A DNA stretch of 64,000 nt. It comes from Straminergon stramineum (lineage: Eukaryota > Streptophyta > Bryopsida > Hypnales > Calliergonaceae). The stretch spans positions 21,829,001-21,893,000 of the forward strand of contig OY987265.1 in assembly GCA_963920665.1 (NCBI GenBank), read 5' to 3'. A program made the position numbers and the translations under genes. This document shows positions 24,201-34,385 of the stretch, one piece after another (the stretch's first letter is position 1; every line of letters begins with the position of its first letter). The notes under the pieces were generated by a model. That model worked only from the letters and a program-made list of their open reading frames with translations, did not search any database and was not told where the DNA came from.

Positions 24201-24890
24201 ACTGGAATCCAGCTTCACGGCAGGTTCATCTTTCGTCAACGGCCACTGCAAACTCTCGCCCACTCTAACAATGGCGACAATCCCCTTCCCTGCTTGCTCA
24301 ATCCGAACGACTGAAAACGTCCCCTCCTCTAGCAAAGGACTCTCCTCATCATCAACCAAATGCACCATAGCGCCGCGAATCTTCACCAAAACATCCTCCG
24401 ACGCCTCCGCCACGCCGGTCACTTCCTCTGCAAACGCGGGCTTCGTCACGCCTGTCGTCGTCTCCGCGCGTCGGAAATCGTAGGCGTTTCGGAACAATTC
24501 AACCTCAGGCTCCACCCCAAAATTGTTGTATCCATCACTGTAATGGTGGTACTGCTCCCCGTAATCGTTGTACCCATCACTGTAAACAGGCGTTTCGTCG
24601 TAAATTCTGTGTCGAGAGGAAGACGGCTGCTCGTCGTAGCTTCTGTACTCGTACTGATCATGCGATGAATCTCCCACCGACCTCCCGAATCCGCCACTCA
24701 CTGGAGCTTCTTCATATGTGTAACCGTAATCCATGGATCTTTGGGGCGCCATGGACGTGGAGCTGTTTGCATAGGAATCATAGCCATAGCCATAGCCATA
24801 ATTCACGTCACCCTGATCATAAGCCGGCGACGGATAGCTGTATCTGTCTCGGACATCGTCAAAGGGGTTGTTTCTGTGCAACCAGTTCAT
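21227..24890 (-). CDS. Senescence/dehydration-associated protein, ERD7-like
   Basis: Complete five-exon minus-strand gene: exons 24890-23901, 23701-23463, 23276-23110, 21979-21895 and 21410-21227. All junctions follow GT..AG and keep phase, giving 554 residues from the ATG at 24890. Residues 1-140 are Tyr/Gly/Ser-rich and probably disordered (YGYGYGYDSY; a YSDGYN repeat). About 155-300 is the conserved ERD7 N-terminal region (EDVLVKIRGAMVHLVDDEES, then LQWPLTKDEPAVKLDSSHYF). The C-terminal 220 residues are the spartin-type senescence domain (FWRTMAPNVDDYN, GSGxLIKGI-like GTGSLIKGIFW, SQAGKKFFQLLPGEVALVSM, TLSTAGHAFATAWTVAKVR). Plant family members are drought- and senescence-induced and associate with membranes and lipids; that role is known for the family, not shown here. 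An acceptor-like TTTCCTGCAG upstream of the ATG suggests a 5' UTR intron. Intron 3 (1.13 kb) is the longest. Confidence 0.93.
23785..23830. repeat. Perfect short hairpin in intron 1 of the ERD7-like gene
   Basis: The arms TTCGAACGCTCAAAACT and AGTTTTGAGTGTTCGAA flank a five-base loop (CTACT). All 17 positions can pair in RNA, one of them as G-U. It may be the remnant of a small foldback element or a structured intron element. Confidence 0.7.
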
Positions 24891-24949
24891 CGTGTCGCTC
24901 AATGCCTAGTATTGCGACCTGCAGGAAAGCTTCAAATTCTAACGACAAT

Positions 24950-25603
24950 CGTACCCAAAGTGCGAGAGGAATGCATTGAATTGAAGGAGTTGGGGTTAGT
25001 GAGAGAGGCTTATTGGTGATTTGTTTGTAATCTTTGGAAGGAAGAGAGATCTCTCGGAGGCACATGGCAGAAGTCGGTGAATCCCCACTTGACAATTGGC
25101 CCATGACAAATCTTATCATAGCTCACTTGTTTATTTTTGTTTACTGTTTGAATGCAAATGAAGAGTAAATTTCATGCACACCACATGTATTTAAAAAGTT
25201 GCACAGGATTCGATGAACCGCTTGAAACTGTACAGTAAGTTAAGTTACGCGATTTGTTTCCGACTTGACAGGAATCAGTCTGGTTGCGAGATTCGAGGAC
25301 GTGCTGGGTCTTGCTTTGCTTGACACTGGGGTTGGATCGGTGGCACCAGGTGTCAACATGTATTGGTTGTGTCGCTCTTACTGTATTCCGGTGGACGAAT
25401 TCCAGCACTGCTTTCTGAGGCCTCGGTATTCACACCGTGAACCGACCCTACGTTAACCCTGGAAGAACGCCGCCTTTGTGATAGGGACTCACTCAACTAT
25501 GATTCAATCTGGGGATCGATAGGTGCATTCTCTGGTTCTACAGTAATAGAGAGAGTCATCAATTGAACACGTTGTGTTTGCAGTGTCATTTTAGAATTAA
25601 CCC
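24950..25603. other. Upstream flank of the ERD7-like gene
   Basis: GC-richer sequence to about 25.5 kb probably contains the promoter and 5' UTR of the minus-strand gene. Frames of 60-80 codons on both strands (for example 25265-25456) have no recognised domain. Confidence 0.4.
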
Positions 25604-25833
25604 TTAACCCCTAAATGCCGAGGCGGACGTTTTTTGTCTGATGAATGACAAGGAATTCTCCTATATAGGATAGAAGTGCAACTATTCACCCTCGGAATTA
25701 GGGGTGGAAAGGGAAGATCTTCAATAGTAGTTTGACTCCCAATGATTAGTTTTTATTTTTGTAAAGTAGATGATGTCACATGGTTCCAAAATGCCTGATT
25801 TCCACGGTCACTAGCCCGGCGTTCAAGGGTTAA
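25604..25833 (+). mobile_element. TTAA MITE, ~0.24-kb family (T2), copy 2
   Basis: TTAA at 25604-25607 and 25830-25833. The left end is CCCCTAAATGCCGAGGCGG. The interior has TGATGAATGACAAGGAATTC, ACTATTCACCCTCGGAATT and TGATGTCACATGGTTCC. The right end is CACTAGCCCGGCGTTCAAGGG. A second TTAACCC lies seven bases upstream at 25597. Confidence 0.75.
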
Positions 25834-26000
25834 ATGTCGAAGCAGATGATTTGTATCTGATGAATGACAAAGAATCTCTTCATGTAGGACAAAACTATGA
25901 CTATTCATCCTCGGAATTTTGTGAGAAAAGGGCTAGTCTTCTATAGTAGTATGACCTCCAATGAATATTTTTTATTTTTTTTAAAGTACATGATGTCACA
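25831..26000 (+). mobile_element. Truncated T2 copy sharing the TTAA of its neighbour
   Basis: Starting in the same TTAA that closes the previous element, the family sequence repeats in the same orientation (TGATGAATGACAAAGAATCT, TTCATCCTCGGAATTTTGTG, GATGTCACA). It breaks off before the right terminus, so the last ~50 bases are missing. Confidence 0.65.
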
Positions 26001-26125
26001 CAGTGTCTTGTTGTTTATTTGTACATAGTGTAAAAACATCTTATAATATGTTTTAGTGAGTAGCTTCAAGGTGCTGCCATTCCGAGAGGTGTATGACATC
26101 TATTTAAGTGAATGATTTTGCTTTA

Positions 26126-26380
26126 AAGGCCATATTCGTTATATTGAGACTTTTCGTAGATTTTGAGACAGAATGGTAGTTATTGGAAAATTCATTTAAA
26201 AAAATAGTAATTGAAACCAAAAATAAATAATGCTCAAATAGTGACCCTATAATAAAACTCTAAAAGTTGGTGTTATTACCTATTTATAAAAAAGTACCAG
26301 TAAAGAGATAAAACGGTTTATCCTCGAGTCGAGGATAAAATTGAGACTGTGAAAGGTCTCAATATAATGAATATGGCCTT
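26126..26380. mobile_element. MITE-like element with AAGGCCATATTCRTTATATTGAGAC termini
   Basis: The left end AAGGCCATATTCGTTATATT is repeated as a reverse complement at the right end (AATATAATGAATATGGCCTT). Total length is 255 bp. Near the right end is a palindrome, TTTATCCTCGAGTCGAGGATAAA. No convincing target duplication was found. Confidence 0.6.
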
Positions 26381-28552
26381 CTTAGAGCTTCATTGAATTT
26401 CAGTAGTGGATTTTGTTTCTTGCTTTAGAGTTAGAATGTCGAACTGGAGGATTTTTATGGAGTCGCAAAATCAAGAGGTTGCTTCGGAGGCAAAGTTAAA
26501 GCTTTCTTTATCTCAGTTGTCAAATCAACCATCTCAATTAGCGATTCCATCTATGAGATAAAGTTGAACCTTCTTGTCCGCTAAAGACACCTCATGTAGA
26601 GTAACGTTGGCATGGAAATCTTGATAGGAATGCTTGTGCTTTGGTGATTCTACTTCAAGTAGGATGTGTAGAGTGAGGCACATGAGATGTGACATTTGAG
26701 GCGAGTTATGAAGACTTGAACAAAGATCAATATTTTTGTATGATGAGGTCAGATAGAAAAGGCATTCGCCATCAACATTGGTTGAAAGAGCCAATGAATC
26801 CTCTAACAAAAGCCGAACATGAAGATTATGTGACTAATACTATCAGGCGCATCCTCAAATTCTTGCAGATGGAATAGTATTTTTTTTTTACTTGAGTTTT
26901 TACCTCTGTTTAGTTTGGATTAGAAATCTTCAGTTGATTTAAATTTTAGTGTTTTGTTTTGTTTTTGTTAGAAGTTGAAAAATAGGAGAATAGAAATGTT
27001 TTGCCTTCTAGTTTAAACCTTTGGAGTTCATTGGCTTTAAAAAAAATGAATAGAAACTTACCTTTAGTGGTTTTCTAGGGCCATTAGGGAGGTAAGGAGG
27101 TCCATGTGATGTATCATGGATTGATTCTTCCTACCTTAGGGGTTTAGGAAGTAGATCAGCATCTTCTACGTTGAGTTTGAGAGAGAGTATGAGGGAGAAA
27201 AGCATGGGATAGTTTTTAAAGAAAAGGCCGAATTTTGGATTGATGTAATTCATGGAGCATGAATTATTAAGAAATGAAACTTTGGCATCAGATTCTTTGT
27301 ACTTATAGATTTCCAAAAAGTGTTTGCAAGTGGAATTTGAAGTTGGGGTTCAAAAGTTATTAAGGTTTGAAATTTTAAAGACCCAAGGACCTCCATTGAG
27401 AGGTCAAAGGCTTTTTTAAGCCATAATTTTCAGTGTGTCTATTTTCTTGCTTTGAGATTTTGACTGTGTATTTTTTTTCTTAATATCTTTCTAAAAAGAT
27501 ATCATATGTCTCATTTCGAGTTTGAAGCAAGAAGTTATGGGGTGCTAAAATCTAGAGTAAAGTTTGAACTTCTTGATTGGGAGGCTAAGGCTCTACCTTT
27601 CATAATCTTTGGGATAGTACCTTAGAATCTTGTAAAACTTTCACAAGTTATAGATAAGTGTAAGATCTTTTCAAATTGATGTCAAACTTGTCATTTGAAA
27701 TCCTAGATCAAAAAATATTGAAGATTGAAAAGGCATTGGTTAGTTTGAGGAAGGAGAAGAGGACCTCTATTTTGCCTTCTAATGGCTTTTGGACAGTAGT
27801 TTGAATTGGGTTGAAATTTTTAGAGTGGTTAGTTTATACTCTAAGATTTCTAAATTGATATAGAATTCATCGTTTGATTTTTTAGAGCATTTGTGGCACT
27901 AATTTGAAGGCCGTAGTTAGTATAGAACTTATTTTTTAAATTTTCCATTAGGATTTTAAGAGTTGACAAATGAAAGAAGGCTCTAAAACTCAAGATTAAA
28001 GATTTAGAGTTCAAGGGTGAGAAGATTGAAGACTCGTGTGTTGTGGCTTGTAGCTTGTTGTTCCTAGCCAGATTTGGAGGCTCGTTGTCTTTATTTGTTA
28101 TTCCTAGCCGATTGGAAGGCACATTGTTGTTCAATTTCTGCATTGTAAATCTATTGCGAGCCATAGTTATCTAGTAAGTACTCCATTTTGTGTTTGTGGT
28201 GGCGACGTGGGATTAACGGCCCACATAGTCGATCTTATATATTGTTCCCACTAGTGAAAGGCACCTCCTAGTCACTGTGGATTTGAGGTTTAGGAGCCCA
28301 TCATCCAGACGGTCAGCTCGTGTTTGACTGTCCCATTTTACCTATCCAAGAACTTGTTTCTTATCACCCACCCTTACCATTACCCCTTTTAGAACCACCA
28401 CAGGATAGAATGGTTGAAAATCAGGTGAAGATTCAAATGTGAAGACTTTGAAAACCATGTGAAGATTCAAGTTTCGAGAATCTCCATCTACACTCAACAA
28501 CTTGCAGATAGACCTCCCATGTGTTCTCTAAGCGTGATCCTCTCTATTGACA
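26381..28552. other. AT-rich spacer with one unassigned short frame
   Basis: At 26689-26877 (plus) a 62-codon frame reads as ordinary protein (GIRHQHWLKEPMNPLTKAEH) and ends ILKFLQME. I cannot assign it; it may be a transposon or gene fragment. The rest shows no gene. Confidence 0.35.
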
Positions 28553-28606
28553 ACAGTTCCAAAAAGGAGGATTTCCACGATCACTAGTCCATCTTTTAAA
28601 GATTAA
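28553..28606 (+). mobile_element. 3' fragment of a T2 TTAA MITE
   Basis: The fragment holds the family's right end (GATTTCCACGATCACTAGTC, then CATCTTTTAAAGATTAA). The rest of the element is absent on its left. Confidence 0.5.
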
Positions 28607-30367
28607 GTTTATAAGTTCTGTAGCATCTAGGATGGACATGCGTGAGGAATTATGAATGGTTTTGTACATTCATTGGTGAATGTTTATGAAGCAAAATGCA
28701 AGTGTTTGCATAAGTTTTGGAATTTTGACAAATTAGATGTAAATTTTCAAAGGTGAATGTTTTACAAAGTAATGTGTACTTGTAGAACTATGGACGTGAG
28801 ATCTAGAGTGAGGGGACATGATATGGTATAGGCAAGAATTGTGGATGAGATAGAATAATGGAACAAAACATGATATTGATAGGAAAAGCTATGAACTAAT
28901 GTTTTGGAACAAGTACCACCATTCAAGGCCTAATTCTCCAATGGATTGAACTTAACACGATATCAACTAAAGAGACTTCAAAGAGGTCCTTCGGTTTGTT
29001 CTATTCCCAAAATCGCATTGTTTTTAGAATTTTGAGATATCCCATATGAAGTCATTTACTTGAAAAAAAGAATTTTTGTTTTTTCAAAAATTGAAATTTG
29101 ATTGCAAATATCTCAAAATCTATATGGTCATTTTTTTGGAATTCAAGGGTTCACTAATTTGATAGTATTGAACAAGATCCTACAGTCGAATCTATGAAGA
29201 AATAACTTTGAAAAACATTTTTTTTGGTTGATCTTTAGACACAACAATTTAGAGGTGATTTTGGAAGGAGAGCCTTTTGGATTTGTAGGGGTTAATAGAA
29301 ACTATCATACATATCTATCCAAATGTTAAAAATTCTTCCATTATGATGTAAGGCAAATGTCAATGACATTAACATATGAGTTCTCCAACTATTTTGAAGT
29401 TAGCATTAAATGAAAAGACAATGTACAGAATTGTTAGTAATTTTCATATTGTCAAACTTGAAATCTTTTTTATACATCTAAGTATGTAAATAAATTTGGA
29501 AGAATTGAAATTCTAAAATTTATCTATAATATAATTTCTAAATACAAAAGACAAATTTTAGTATGACTCGCTAAAGTTGTGAAATTCTAACATGACATAT
29601 TATGAAGTCTAAAATTCTTATTGAATGTGCTCAAAAAATTGAAATATAAATTTTCTTTTTATTTCAATTTCTTAACAAAAAAATCTTTATCCCCTTTAGT
29701 AGTTTAAATATTTTTTTATAAATTAAAATGCATATATATTTGAACAATGAAGATCTATGATATATAACTTCTTGTAAATTTTGTAAGGTCAATTAACAAC
29801 TTTATAGCAGCTTCTAGTTAAACAAAAAGAATACTTCAAAGAGGTTGAATGAAATATATTAATACCATTCCACACTAATAGTTTAAGAAAGCCTTAGTGA
29901 CATGAAGCTTGATTTCTCATAATATTTCTTGCCCATATAATGCAATAAACCACTCACAATAACAAATAGGTAAACCTTGTGTACTTGATTATTCAACACT
30001 ACACATGGTGATTTATGATTGATCCACCATCTAGACACTAAGCAACTAAAGAATGGAGGGTTACATTCTTTCTCGGGGGTAGTGAGCAGTTGGAGTAGAA
30101 ACATATATGCGAACAAATGATAGGGTTATCTTAAAAACATGGGGGCTAATAATTATAATTGGATTTAGAGTAATATAGGATATTGAAAATGGCATTGGAC
30201 ATCTTTAAATTATTATAGGGTATGGAATAATAGGTCCCATTAGAAAATTACAAAATGATAGCATGTGAAATTTTTTTTAAATAATTCATACCTCCTATAA
30301 AATAGTGGTTGTTCACACCTATATTGTTATTTTTTTAACACACTACCCCCCCCCCCCCAAGCATTCT
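28607..30367. other. AT-rich spacer
   Basis: No gene seen. It ends with a C-rich run at 30345-30358 just before the TTAA element. Confidence 0.4.
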
Positions 30368-30474
30368 TTAAACCCTAAATGCCTAAGAATTTTTTTGAGC
30401 TTCTTGGAGTTTGTTCTAAACTAAACAAAAAAGCCCAAATTTTGATAAGTTTTATGAATTTTAAAGAAAATTAT

Positions 30475-32056
30475 AAGGGAGGCAACCCATTCCTAATCAC
30501 TGCCCCATTCTAGCACTGTAGAGTAGAATAATTTCAATTAGGACATAATTAAGATGATTAATGTTGGCACACTTCCCAGCACAATTGTGGCCTATTATAA
30601 TGGTGGACACTAAATCCTACAAACAAATTGGGGCCCACGTTGATGTGGCTTGATACAATCATCGGGTCCCGTGGAGATCACGGGTCGTTTGCGGTGCAAT
30701 TCCCAGACTATGCCCCCAAAACTACATGACCATGCCTCGATAGAAGTGCAGGACCACTACACAAATTTCATTGTTCTACAAGTCTGGCACATAATGTACA
30801 TAACTGGGTTTTAGGCAACAGTTTAGGATTTGGGTTGTCTTCTTTAAACTATGAGTGGCTAAGCCCCTATTACATATTCCATATGGGTTGGGTTCTCTCC
30901 TACCATTGCTCATGTATATAGAAAGCCAAGATGTTTTCTCAATTCTAAACAAAAGCAATGAATGACTTTTGAAGAAAAGTGTGACATCATGCTACATCAA
31001 TGTGGGCACATTTCAAATGAGTGATCTAATGTCATGTAGACAAGGACAACATTTAAATAACTTTTTGAAGTTCTACTAAATCAATATTTTGTGGTGCAAT
31101 TCAAGCAACATTTTAAAGTTCCAAAAGGACGTTTAAGTACTAAGTTCCACACACGTTTGTCTCCCAACTTTGTACTTCATGGAAATTTCATTGTTCTATA
31201 GGTCCTATATAGAATGAACACTTCAATTGTTTTAAGGTTGTGAAATTATTTATTTTTGAGGGGGAGGCTTAGTACTTGTACGCCCATTAGAAACTTTGAA
31301 AAAGTTCATGTTTTAATACAACTTCAAAAAGTTATTTAAATATTGTCCTTGTCTACATGACATTAGATCACTCATTTGAAATGTGCCCACATTGATGTAG
31401 CATGACGTCACACTTTTCTTCAAAAGTCATTCACTGCTTTTGTTTAGAATTAAGAAAACATCTTGGCTTTATATACATGAGCAATGGTAGGAAGGAACCC
31501 AACCCATATGGAATATGTAATAGGGGCTTAGCTACTTATAGTTTAAAAAAGACAGCCTAAATCCTAAACCGCCGCCTAAAACCCAAGAACCACTGTTATG
31601 TACATTATGTGCTAGACTTGTAGAACAATGAAATTTGTATAGCGGTCCTGCTATTCTGTTGAGGCATGGTCATGTAGTTTCGGGGGTGCAATCTTGCAAC
31701 TGTGCCTCAAAAGATTCATGATCTCCACAGGGCTCGATGATTGTGTCAAACCACATCAGCATAGGCCCTAGTTCGTTTGTAGGATTTAGCATCTTGCTAT
31801 TATAATTGGTTACAAGACTCTTAATATTGCAACCAACTCTTGGTCATAAATAGGAAGGTTTGTATGACCAATATGGGAGGAACAAAATCTTCAACTGAAA
31901 AATTCCTAGTAATTCTATTTCGAGAAATAAAAATCTGAAAAATTATGAAAACCTTATGAACTTTATTTCTGCACATGGGAAAATTTTCCCATTGTTGAAA
32001 CCTCCCTTGCAAATACATGTATTTGCTTGAGTGGTTAGAAATGGGTTGCCTCCCTT
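30475..32056. mobile_element. AAGGGAG-terminus element nested in T1, itself interrupted
   Basis: The ends are inverted repeats: AAGGGAGGCAACCCATTCCT on the left, and AAGGGAGGCAACCCATTTCT as the reverse complement of the right end. Both terminal regions (~0.13 and ~0.25 kb) match the uninterrupted relative at 62709-63109, in inverted orientation. Without its own insert the element would be about 0.4 kb, like that relative. Confidence 0.75.
30602..31796. mobile_element. Foldback element, ~470-bp arms, 10-bp flanking repeat
   Basis: Arms at about 30607-31075 and 31319-31791 are inverted copies, for example ACTAAATCCTACAAAC facing GTTTGTAGGATTTAG and TCCATATGGGTTGGGTTC facing AACCCAACCCATATGGA. 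A ~240-bp loop separates them. CTATTATAAT flanks both sides (30592-30601 and 31797-31806), and the matching site in the uninterrupted relative near 62980 has one copy. A 9-10-bp duplication with long inverted arms fits a Mutator-like (MULE) foldback. Confidence 0.75.
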
Positions 32057-32599
32057 AATTGTATGAATTCAAACTAGACTTGTCAAGGACAACATAGAAA
32101 ATGATAACACAACAATATTACTTATGGATTAAATGATTATAATGTTTGATCAAGAGGGCATTAAAACTATGAAAATGATTTGAAGTCTTTCAATATTCTT
32201 TTACATGTTATATCTAGAATTGTGGTCATGAAAAAAACATAAGGTTTAAGGACATATCATATGCACAACCATACTTGATTCATGGATTCTAAAATCTACT
32301 CTACAATCACTTCAAATGAATTTCAAATGGGATTATTCCCCCAAGATCTAATGTATTTGATACTCATTTCCAAGAGCCTCTAACACAAAAAAAATCCAGA
32401 TTTGCAATGGATACACTTGCATAAAATCTATAGTAGAAAAATCAGAAGCAATTTTTTTCAAAATCAAATTTCTGATGCTTCAATAAAACTTTAAAGGGTA
32501 TTCAATAAATAAAGAATTAATTGTACTTTTGTAAGAATTTTTTTAACTTTATGGTTTAAGCAACACCAAAATATGGTATCTTGGGCATTTAGGGATTAA

Positions 32600-33080
32600 T
32601 TTTGAAATACAAATGTATTGATACTTTTCCTATCGTTATAGTTGGTTGCATAGAAAATGCAAAGGTATAGGGGGCATAACGACCATCCCACCAAGAGTTG
32701 ATTCAAATTTCCAAAGGGATCAAGCATTTCAAGATAATTTTCAATAATATTTTCTTAACCCCAAAAGGACACACCAACCCCAAAGTAGCAAATGGATGAC
32801 TTTGAAGATTATTGTAGAAATGAAGAATGAATCTATTGGTTCAAAAGTCAAATCATTTTTCGCAAAGTACTTTGGTGATAGATCTCAAATGTAAAACACC
32901 TAGGAAATCACACCTAAGAGTCTATTTTCACTTGCTCTTATTTGAGTTGTTAGTGACATGTGACCAAGGTGAATTGACCCCCTCATTGCCCCTTTTTCCA
33001 CCTCTAGAAAAAACTTTGAAAGTTGTTATTTGCTACCCAAATTTTGAATTTATACTTGGAATCAAAAAACCCAAAATAAC
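32600..33080. other. Spacer with an orphan TTAA terminus
   Basis: TTAACCCCAAAAGGACACACC at 32756 looks like the left end of another TTAA element, but no matching right end was found nearby. A 97-codon frame at 32827-33120 has no recognised domain. Confidence 0.35.
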
Positions 33081-33312
33081 TACACTAAATAGTGAAATTA
33101 GGTTGCCCCACACTATATAAATACTTAGTATTACATTACAAGAATGCATTACTTTTGAATTAGGTGTTGTTGTAATTGGAACTCATGAAGCTTCATGTGA
33201 ACAAATGGGAATATATCTAGAAATTTTTGTTGACTTTGATGGCTTGTAAAGTACCTTTTGGGGGGTAAGTCAATCTAATTATTAAGGCAACCTAATTTCA
33301 CTATTTAGTGTA
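33081..33312. mobile_element. 232-bp MITE with 27-bp perfect inverted termini
   Basis: The left end starts TACACTAAATAGTGAAATTA and continues GGTTGCC; the right end is its exact reverse complement. No target duplication is evident, so the superfamily is not assigned. Confidence 0.7.
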
Positions 33313-34385
33313 GGGAGGTGAAGAAATACAAAATTAACCAACCACAAAATAGGGGACAGTTTCTTACATTTACCCTTCACTCAGGAAATGAGGGTCAATA
33401 CACCCTATCTATGGTATGTAAGCATGCTTTTGTTTAGTGGTTGTTCCTACCGGAGTTCTTTGGTATCCACGAGCCTAAGTTAGGTGGTTGCATATGTGGT
33501 GGGGATAAGAACGTTGTCTTAGTCCGTCACCAACGATTCTTTGGAGCGCATTACGAAAGAACTGGTTGACTTGTAACTATAAATTTTGATAAAATGAAGA
33601 TTTGAGGGACTTTCGCTCGATGTTCCGTAATGTTGCAGAATGGTGACTACCGGTACTACGTAACAGAGCCAGGTTACAAATCAAGTTAGCGATTACAGAC
33701 TGTGGTAAACATCATCCGGCACCAAGAGCTGGGCTTTAGATAATCTCCTCTACGCCATTTAGAAATCCCAAATTACAATAAAAGAACAACCAAGTATCCA
33801 CACTCACTGATCGATCACTCGTATGGTGCTTTCTAGACTATGAGGGTTCCCAAGACGTTCTCTTGAAGTCTCCTGTTCCTGTAACTACGAAAGCTTGTCA
33901 TTGTGTCGCTGTAAACGGCCAAAATACACAATAACGACGTTGAAGAGTTCGCAGTACGTGAAATTTAGACACGACACAGAAACGATAATTAGAGAAGAAA
34001 GAAAAGACTTTCGATGAAACTCAGTGTGCTGTATTGACGGATCTATCCAACTATGTAAAACCACGGGGTATGCCAACTACAACCCAGCCACCCTCCGACC
34101 CAAATTCCAAAACCGGGTGCACCGTGCTAACAATGGAGGTCCACCACGACTACCTGTCGAGCATTCTAAACAAACTTGCTTCCCAATGGTTTCCCTTTCT
34201 CACTTGGCCACTCTTTGAGCGGTTCGCATCATCAAAACGCTAGTTGCAACTCCTAGTTGCAAATCCAGTCCAGATACCCACAGCTAAATAATCTACTGAA
34301 TGGAAAACCAAGGAGGAGCTGAGCTTGCACATCGGATGCTTTCTTGAAACACATTCGATGCTGTAAAAAACTAGAGCTTACTTGG
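33313..34385. other. 3' flank of the RLP4-like gene
   Basis: At 33356-33373 there is a TGTAAGAAAC-like GGGT-family terminus (TTTCTTACATTTACCC) without a partner. Moderately GC-rich sequence from 33.6 kb onward is probably 3' UTR and flank. No other gene. Confidence 0.4.

Larger units (their letters stand above)
30368..32599 (+). mobile_element. TTAA MITE (T1), copy 2, carrying a nested insertion
   Basis: TTAA at 30368-30371 and 32596-32599. The left part (to 30474) and right part (from 32057) read as one ~0.65-kb T1 element when the insert is removed: CCCTAAATGCCTAAG, CTTGGAGTTTGTTCTAAAC, then AATTCAAACTAGAC, AATGTTTGATCAAGAGGG, CCAAGATCTAATGTATTTGA and TCTTGGGCATTTAGGG. Confidence 0.8.

Noticed and set aside
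24015..24979. Several plus-strand frames of 70-104 codons opposite the ERD7-like first exon
   Set aside because: They are antisense shadows of a clearly coding minus-strand exon.
26689..26877. Copia-type retrotransposon remnant
   Set aside because: The short frame did not show RNase H, integrase or reverse transcriptase motifs I could name.
30602..31796. LTR retrotransposon (two ~470-bp similar arms)
   Set aside because: The arms are inverted, not direct, and there is no primer-binding site or coding region between them.
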